Assembly (NCBI GenBank): GCA_016840025.1
Contig: JAEOTF010000207.1
Span: forward strand, 1 to 12,395
Reading direction: 5' to 3'
Source: Candidatus Hodarchaeota archaeon
Lineage (GTDB): Archaea > Asgardarchaeota > Heimdallarchaeia > Hodarchaeales > YT1-039
DNA length: 12,395 nucleotides
Part shown: piece after piece, positions 7,799 to 12,395 of the stretch
How positions within the stretch are numbered: position 1 is the stretch's first letter
Layout of the letters: each line of letters opens with the position of its first letter
The notes under the pieces: model-generated
What the model was told of the DNA's origin: nothing
What the model saw: the letters and a program-made list of their open reading frames with translations, nothing else
Database searches by the model: none
Position numbers and translations under genes: made by a program

Positions 7799-7964
7799 TA
7801 ATTTAACAGGCACAACAATGAAAATATCGAGTAATAAATCCCCTACTCAACTTGATTTAACGCCTACTATGTTTGCTCATCGACATAATTGGGTTTATGA
7901 GGCAGTTATTCAACCCCATAAAACCTATCAAGTGGAGCACACACTACAACTTAGTACAACATAA
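7776..7964 (+). pseudogene. Out-of-frame C-terminal remnant of the cytosolic GH57 gene
   Basis: In the frame of 7749-7964, different from that of the preceding GH57 core, the last 60 or so codons align by eye with the C-terminal beta region of the secreted GH57 protein: SHTIIRNN against EHVILERD (624-631); TTMKISSNKSP against TSIIFSSPEA; and YQVEHTLQLS against DYLQFNISLS (681-690). The remnant has no stalk or membrane anchor, as expected for the cytosolic copy. It begins almost exactly where similarity in the other frame ends, so a deletion of roughly 300 codons with loss of frame, or a misassembly, is the simplest account. Confidence 0.55.
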
Positions 7965-7980
7965 TTTAAGTCAAATCACT

Positions 7981-8018
7981 GTTATTCAATAACCATAGTA
8001 TTAAGTGCATTAAATACT
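7981..8018. repeat. Two short dyads between convergent genes
   Basis: GTTATT-C-AATAAC (7981-7993) and AGTATT with AATACT (7997-8002 and 8013-8018) lie in the 69-base gap between the GH57 remnant and malK, whose genes converge. They may help end transcription from both sides, but no long T-tract follows either one, and AT-rich dyads arise easily by chance. Confidence 0.25.
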
Positions 8019-8033
8019 CTTAAATAATTATGA

Positions 8034-9374
8034 TCAAGCTTCCAACTGAGGATTTAAACGTTCTTCACTAACAGGATCAAAAAAGTGAACCTGAGTTTCA
8101 TCAAATAGCAAGTATATCTCTTCTCCAACTTTAAAGTTCACTATGCCTTCTAAACGGAGTGTTAACGTTCTCTTTTCCGTGATATCGGCAAAAAGGAATG
8201 TTTCAGCGCCAATGGGTTCGATAACTCCTACAGTAGCCTTTATACTGTTGTCTTGAGGTTTATGAGATAAACGAATATTTTCAGGACGAATACCTAACTT
8301 GATTTCTTCATTTTGTTTGTTTTTCAGGGAAGCATACCTTTCAGGAATTTGCCAATTAATAGGGTCTGAAGTGAAATTACCTTTAACAATTCTTCCTTGT
8401 AAGAAATTCATTGGTGGAGATCCAATGAAACCTGCGACAAAAGCATTCACGGGTTGATAGTAGACTTCATCAGGAGTACCAACTTGCTGAATAAGTCCTT
8501 TGTTCATGATACACACTCGATCTGCTAACGTCATGGCTTCTATCTGATCATGGGTGACATAAATTGTAGTAATCTTAAGTTTTCGTTGTAATCTTGCAAG
8601 TTCTGCTCTCATTGTCGCACGAAGTTTCGCATCCAAATTTGAGAGGGGTTCATCCATAAGAAATACTTGTGGATTCCGAATTATGGCTCTCCCTACAGCA
8701 ACTCGTTGACGTTGTCCTCCTGAAAGCTGTCTTGGTTTCTTATTTAGTTGATCCTCGATTTCTAAGAGATGAGCTGTTTCAACAACCTTCTCTCCAATTT
8801 CAATCTCTCCTTCTTTAAATTCTTTGACTTGTGGGATAAAAGAAAATACGTCTAATAGAGTTTGTCTAATTCCCTTTCGAAAACTTTCAAAAAGGAGCGT
8901 TAAGGTGAAGAGTGCAATGGTTAAGGACATAAAAAACATGGGTATATAGCCTGAAGTTGATACTAGAGTTCCTATGAGAGCTGGAAGCAGGAATAAGAAA
9001 TATACTATCACAGATAATGATGTCAGTATAATTCTCGCAATTTTAGTATTATGGTCACCAGCACGTTTATTTCTCAAACCAAAGGCGAGGTTGTCATACA
9101 CAGTAAGATGTGGATAAAGTGCATAACTTTGAAATACCATTGACAGATCCCGATCTTTTGGGTCCATTTCATTAACAATCGTGTCTCCGATAAGGATATC
9201 TCCGCTCGTAATAGTTTCAAGTCCTGCTAGCATGCGTAAACTTGTAGTTTTACCACATCCACTAGGTCCTACAAGAACTAGGAATTCTTCATCCTGTATC
9301 TCTAGATTAAAGTCATCTACAGCTTTCATTTCACCAAATTGTTTAATTATATCTCTAAATGTGACAGTTACCAT
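8034..9374 (-). CDS. malK: MalK-type sugar ABC importer ATPase with an inserted two-helix membrane hairpin
   Basis: 446 aa from the ATG at 9374. The GTG at 9383, nine bases upstream in frame, is better read as part of the GGTGA ribosome site five bases before that ATG. ABC elements: Walker A GPSGCGKT (36-43), Q-loop Q82 (VFQSYALYPHLT), signature LSGGQ (217-221), Walker B VFLMDEP (237-243), D-loop SNLD, H-loop H275 (VTHDQ). The C-terminal regulatory/TOBE part is MalK-like (GIRPENIRLS). It powers uptake by the MalF/MalG pair encoded upstream. Oddity: between NLAFGLRNKR and VVETAHLLEI an extra ~90 residues (105-194) contain two strongly hydrophobic helices (about 114-138 and 143-163) joined by a short STSGY turn and flanked by basic residues. 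Without it the protein would be about 356 aa, the usual MalK length. All catalytic motifs remain intact. Confidence 0.93.
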   Translation of the reverse strand: MVTVTFRDIIKQFGEMKAVDDFNLEIQDEEFLVLVGPSGCGKTTSLRMLAGLETITSGDILIGDTIVNEMDPKDRDLSMVFQSYALYPHLTVYDNLAFGLRNKRAGDHNTKIARIILTSLSVIVYFLFLLPALIGTLVSTSGYIPMFFMSLTIALFTLTLLFESFRKGIRQTLLDVFSFIPQVKEFKEGEIEIGEKVVETAHLLEIEDQLNKKPRQLSGGQRQRVAVGRAIIRNPQVFLMDEPLSNLDAKLRATMRAELARLQRKLKITTIYVTHDQIEAMTLADRVCIMNKGLIQQVGTPDEVYYQPVNAFVAGFIGSPPMNFLQGRIVKGNFTSDPINWQIPERYASLKNKQNEEIKLGIRPENIRLSHKPQDNSIKATVGVIEPIGAETFLFADITEKRTLTLRLEGIVNFKVGEEIYLLFDETQVHFFDPVSEERLNPQLEA

Positions 9375-9393
9375 AATAATCACCTTTTAATAT

Positions 9394-10872
9394 TTATTTG
9401 ACACCACCTGCTGTAGCTCCAGCAGCTAATTGTTTCTGTAGTAGCATAAACATAATAACAATAGGCGCAGCGATGAGAATCGCGTATGGCGCGAGCAATG
9501 CAAAATATACCGGAACATCTGGAGCTCCTAGGTCTTGATAATTATATAGTAACAATGGAAGAGTTGCTTGGGGTTCTCCTTCACGAATAAAGGTTCGTGC
9601 TAAAATGAACTCGTTCCAAGCAGTAATAAACGTGAATAATGCAACAGCGACCATACCTGGTCTTGCCAGAGGTACTGCAATACGCCAAAAAGCACCAAAC
9701 CAATCACAGCCATCAATTAAGGCTGCTTCTTCCATTTCTTCTGGAATTGTTTCAAAATACCCTTTTAACATCCAAGTACAGTAAGCAACAGAACCGCTGG
9801 CATAAGCGATAAGTACGCCAATAACAACAACAGAAATGTCAGTATCTAAGGAAAATCCAGCGAAATTAAACGTGAAAGGCTCTCTATTCAATAATTTAAG
9901 CTCTTTCCAGATTAAGTACTGAGGGATTAGGAGAATTAAACCAGGAAACATTTGAGTTGAAAGAATCACAAAAGTTGCTAGTTTATTCCCTCTAAATTTG
10001 AATCTAGCGAGTGCGTATCCGCCAGTTATTGATACTCCAATGCCTAAGCCTGCTGTTCCTAATCCAAGAATTAAACTATTCATAAAAGCTGACGTGAAGG
10101 CTGGTTCTGCTACTGATCTTGCAAAAAGCACACTAGAATAATTAAGGACAAAAGACTCTATTGGCTTTGTAGCATAATCCCCTTGGTTGATGCCATAACT
10201 TGTGGAGATAGAAACTAAAATAGTTATGAAAACTGGGGCTAACGTAAAAAGTAAGTATATTGCTAGAATTAAGTAGAATGGCATTATTGATAGGGCTCTT
10301 TCCACCAAAGGTCTTGTATCTTCTTCTTTAGCGAGCTGTAATTTTTCCCTTTCGGTTTTGATTTGTAAGTGCTTGTGAATACCAATAATTATTATCACAA
10401 GCAACAATAAACCAAAAACTATCAACGTTAATAAAGCACTAGTTTTCCACGTATCTGCTAAATCTGACAGGGAAGAGGTGTTTTTAAACCACCGAACCGG
10501 TTCTTGGTCAATGGTCTCATATGTCCAGAATCCAATGATACATGACAACCCTGTGATAATCCCACTAATTATTAGGGTGTTCAGAGAGAAATCCTCTTTA
10601 TCAGAAAAGAAAACTGCGATAAGAAAGATTATTAATCCTATGACTAGGATTGCAATACCCAAATGATACTGTAGAAAATACTCATCAAGTTTAGAGGAGA
10701 GAGATTCAACAGATTCTTTGGCATAAATTGGGAGACTATTTCTCCACTTTCCAATCGAATAAACCTGTCGGCTCCAAAGAATCGTCATTGTATCCCAAAA
10801 TCCCAATCCAAATATTGTGAACCCTAAAACGGTGCAAAAAACACCTAACATTTCAAATTTTTTGGAATTCAT
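9394..10872 (-). CDS. malG: MalG-type sugar ABC importer permease with a four-helix N-terminal extension
   Basis: 492 aa against about 280 for ordinary MalG-like permeases. The C-terminal part (about 193-492) is a standard carbohydrate permease: first core helix SIMPFYLILAIYLLFTLAPVF, GGYALARFKFRG (284-295), the EAA loop EEAALIDGCDWFGAFWRIAVP (381-401) that docks on MalK, and the typical ending LAAGATAGGVK. Residues 1-190 are extra: hydrophobic segments at about 9-27, 71-89, 97-117 and 146-165, then a charged cytosolic linker (HKHLQIKTEREKLQLAKEED). Four added helices leave the core topology unchanged. The ATG is preceded by GGAGGAG, which overlaps the end of malF; the gap to malF is 4 bases and to malK 19 bases, so this is one operon. 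Confidence 0.92.
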   Translation of the reverse strand: MNSKKFEMLGVFCTVLGFTIFGLGFWDTMTILWSRQVYSIGKWRNSLPIYAKESVESLSSKLDEYFLQYHLGIAILVIGLIIFLIAVFFSDKEDFSLNTLIISGIITGLSCIIGFWTYETIDQEPVRWFKNTSSLSDLADTWKTSALLTLIVFGLLLLVIIIIGIHKHLQIKTEREKLQLAKEEDTRPLVERALSIMPFYLILAIYLLFTLAPVFITILVSISTSYGINQGDYATKPIESFVLNYSSVLFARSVAEPAFTSAFMNSLILGLGTAGLGIGVSITGGYALARFKFRGNKLATFVILSTQMFPGLILLIPQYLIWKELKLLNREPFTFNFAGFSLDTDISVVVIGVLIAYASGSVAYCTWMLKGYFETIPEEMEEAALIDGCDWFGAFWRIAVPLARPGMVAVALFTFITAWNEFILARTFIREGEPQATLPLLLYNYQDLGAPDVPVYFALLAPYAILIAAPIVIMFMLLQKQLAAGATAGGVK

Positions 10873-10876
10873 ATTG

Positions 10877-12395
10877 TTACTCCTCCAATATTTGTTCAGC
10901 TCTTAGAATTCTGCGATAGACTATACTAAAGCCAATTAGCATAATGAATACCGAAAATGATAATGCTGAGGCCTGTGCATATCGCGTATTGTCAAATTCA
11001 TCATAGATAAATGTGACAAAGATGTCGTAGACAGTACGTTCGGGTAACCCTTGTTGATTCTGTGATAAAATATAGAAAACTGTGAATAGATTAAATGTCC
11101 AGATAATTCCAAGCAAAGATACAGTCATCAATGTTGGTTTGAGTAGGGGCCAGGTAACATTCCAGAATCTAGTCATACTATTTGCCCCATCGATCTTGGC
11201 AGCGTCATATAAATCTTGAGGAATGCTTTGTAAAGCAGCGAGGAAACTAAGCATCATAAAAGGCACGCCTAACCAAATATTCGTCAAGATTGCTGCAAAG
11301 GTCATCATCAGGAAATCAACTCCCAGAATTTTGATTCTTGTAGTCACCCAAATATTAGCACTAAATTTTTTTATGTAGATGATGTCAAACTCGTCTAATC
11401 CCAAAATATCTAGATTTACTATTAGGTCCTTGAGTGGAGAATACCAGATAAGTGTCCAATCAACCACACCAATGAGGTCACTAGTCAAAATCATGATCAT
11501 AGCAATTATTCCAACGAAACCAATCCCAACTAGTGTGATGCTGGTTATTATTGAGCTCCGACTTGCTATATATATTAAAAGAACGATTATCATAATAATT
11601 AGAAGTAAGTCAAGTAATGTGAACCGAAATGACTGATCCACAAACTCTGTACCACCTTTTCCAAGAATACCTTTTTCATTATGATAGATGAAATTACGCC
11701 AAACTAGAGCTGAAATGTATGAAGGAATAGCCCAAGGGAGGATAAAAACAGAACGAAAAATTGTCCTTCCTTTAAATTCTCTATTGAGAACTAAAGCAAG
11801 TCCAATACCTAACGCTACATGGAAAAAAACGCATACACCTGTCCAGAAAACTGTATTGAATAATATCCTAACAAAATCAATTCGTTCTGATATTAAAACC
11901 TCTTTAAATTTTTCTAGAGGGAGTTCTCGAGGAAAATTCTTGTATAATTTAGGAAGCCCTTCACCTACACCAACAAGACCTTTAAAAATTCCAATAACAA
12001 CAAGAGGACCGAGAATAATAGAAATAATTGAAATTAACAAATATGTTAATACCGTTCTCCCAGGTGATGTCTCTTCACTTATAATCCGTTCTCCCACCTT
12101 TTTGGAGAGGATAACCGCAACTCCAAAAACTGCTATGAATGCAAAAAGGATATCAAAACCTGCTAAACCCAATTCACTGGCAAAATCATCTATATAAGAA
12201 TTAGCAATGTTACTAAAGTCCTTATAATAATCTTCAATAAAACGTAGTTCACTAACTTTTGGATTCAAATAAAGTGCAAGAATAAGCGCAATAAATACGG
12301 GATACAAAGTGAAAGAAATTATAACAGCAAAAGAGGGGATAATAAACACATACTCTTTTCCAATAGAAAGAAATAATAGCGAAATTCCGATAAGA
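10877..12395 (-). CDS. malF: MalF-type sugar ABC importer permease with two membrane insertions, 5' end probably off-window
   Basis: At least 490 aa from a GTG at 12349, numbered here from that GTG. No ribosome site precedes the GTG, and the frame stays open and hydrophobic (LIGISLLFLSIGKEY) to the window edge, so the true start is probably beyond 12395. Core permease parts: first helix FIIPSFAVIISFTLYPVF, NTVFWTGVCVFFHVALGIGL (165-184), NREFKGRTIFRSVFILPWAIP (189-209), NIWLGVPFMMLSFLAALQSIP (357-377), EAA loop DAAKIDGANSMTRFWNVTWP (382-401), and the last helix at about 459-479. Two stretches are extra relative to the family: 28-160 with helices near 66-82 and 99-124, and about 240-343 with helices near 245-262 and 266-289. 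It forms the membrane channel with MalG. The solute-binding protein expected in such operons would lie upstream, outside the window. Confidence 0.9.
   Translation of the reverse strand, partial: LIGISLLFLSIGKEYVFIIPSFAVIISFTLYPVFIALILALYLNPKVSELRFIEDYYKDFSNIANSYIDDFASELGLAGFDILFAFIAVFGVAVILSKKVGERIISEETSPGRTVLTYLLISIISIILGPLVVIGIFKGLVGVGEGLPKLYKNFPRELPLEKFKEVLISERIDFVRILFNTVFWTGVCVFFHVALGIGLALVLNREFKGRTIFRSVFILPWAIPSYISALVWRNFIYHNEKGILGKGGTEFVDQSFRFTLLDLLLIIMIIVLLIYIASRSSIITSITLVGIGFVGIIAMIMILTSDLIGVVDWTLIWYSPLKDLIVNLDILGLDEFDIIYIKKFSANIWVTTRIKILGVDFLMMTFAAILTNIWLGVPFMMLSFLAALQSIPQDLYDAAKIDGANSMTRFWNVTWPLLKPTLMTVSLLGIIWTFNLFTVFYILSQNQQGLPERTVYDIFVTFIYDEFDNTRYAQASALSFSVFIMLIGFSIVYRRILRAEQILEE

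Noticed and set aside
9181..9390. 69-codon plus-strand frame over the malK start
   Set aside because: It is the complement of the Walker A region of malK, with no motif of its own.
11688..12197. 169-codon open frame on the plus strand
   Set aside because: It lies wholly antisense to malF, has no family-like motifs, and is rich in Lys, Thr, Ile and Pro as expected from the complement of hydrophobic codons.

Overview
The window looks archaeal. It carries an Orc1/Cdc6 replication initiator, translation signals built on GTGA/GGAG Shine-Dalgarno cores with ATG and TTG starts (plus one proposed ATA start), TATA-like boxes, and a secreted enzyme that ends in a Ser/Thr-rich stalk plus a C-terminal membrane anchor. 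The DNA is visibly AT-rich. An Asgard-type or other mesophilic archaeon is plausible, but nothing here fixes the lineage.

Layout: (1) 1-604, minus strand: N-terminal part of a luciferase-like (LLM class) flavin/F420 oxidoreductase, interrupted by an in-frame TGA at a position that should be Trp. (2) 671-1443, minus: a HepT/MntA (type VII) toxin-antitoxin pair, with the HEPN toxin probably starting further upstream than its first ATG. (3) 1444-2238: about 800 bases without a gene, ending in a pyrimidine-rich leader; a candidate replication origin beside the initiator gene. (4) 2239-3447, plus: orc1/cdc6 with a TTG start. (5) 3560-7964, plus: a secreted, membrane-anchored GH57-family protein, a PfkB-family sugar/nucleoside kinase, and a second, cytosolic GH57 paralogue that appears to have lost a large internal segment and a frame. 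(6) 8034-12395, minus, convergent: a MalF-MalG-MalK type carbohydrate ABC importer; no solute-binding protein is in view.

Regions 5 and 6 together read as a sugar-polymer utilisation locus: surface GH57 enzyme, ABC import of products, cytosolic kinase, and formerly a cytosolic GH57 enzyme. The links are inferred from adjacency and family knowledge; no substrate can be assigned.

The most unusual feature is the importer. All three proteins contain extra hydrophobic segments on an otherwise recognisable MalFGK frame: a two-helix hairpin inside the ATPase, two separate two-helix insertions in MalF, and a four-helix N-terminal extension on MalG. Every addition has an even number of helices, so core topology is kept. 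This looks like a membrane-embedded elaboration shared across one transporter, and I know of no described counterpart.
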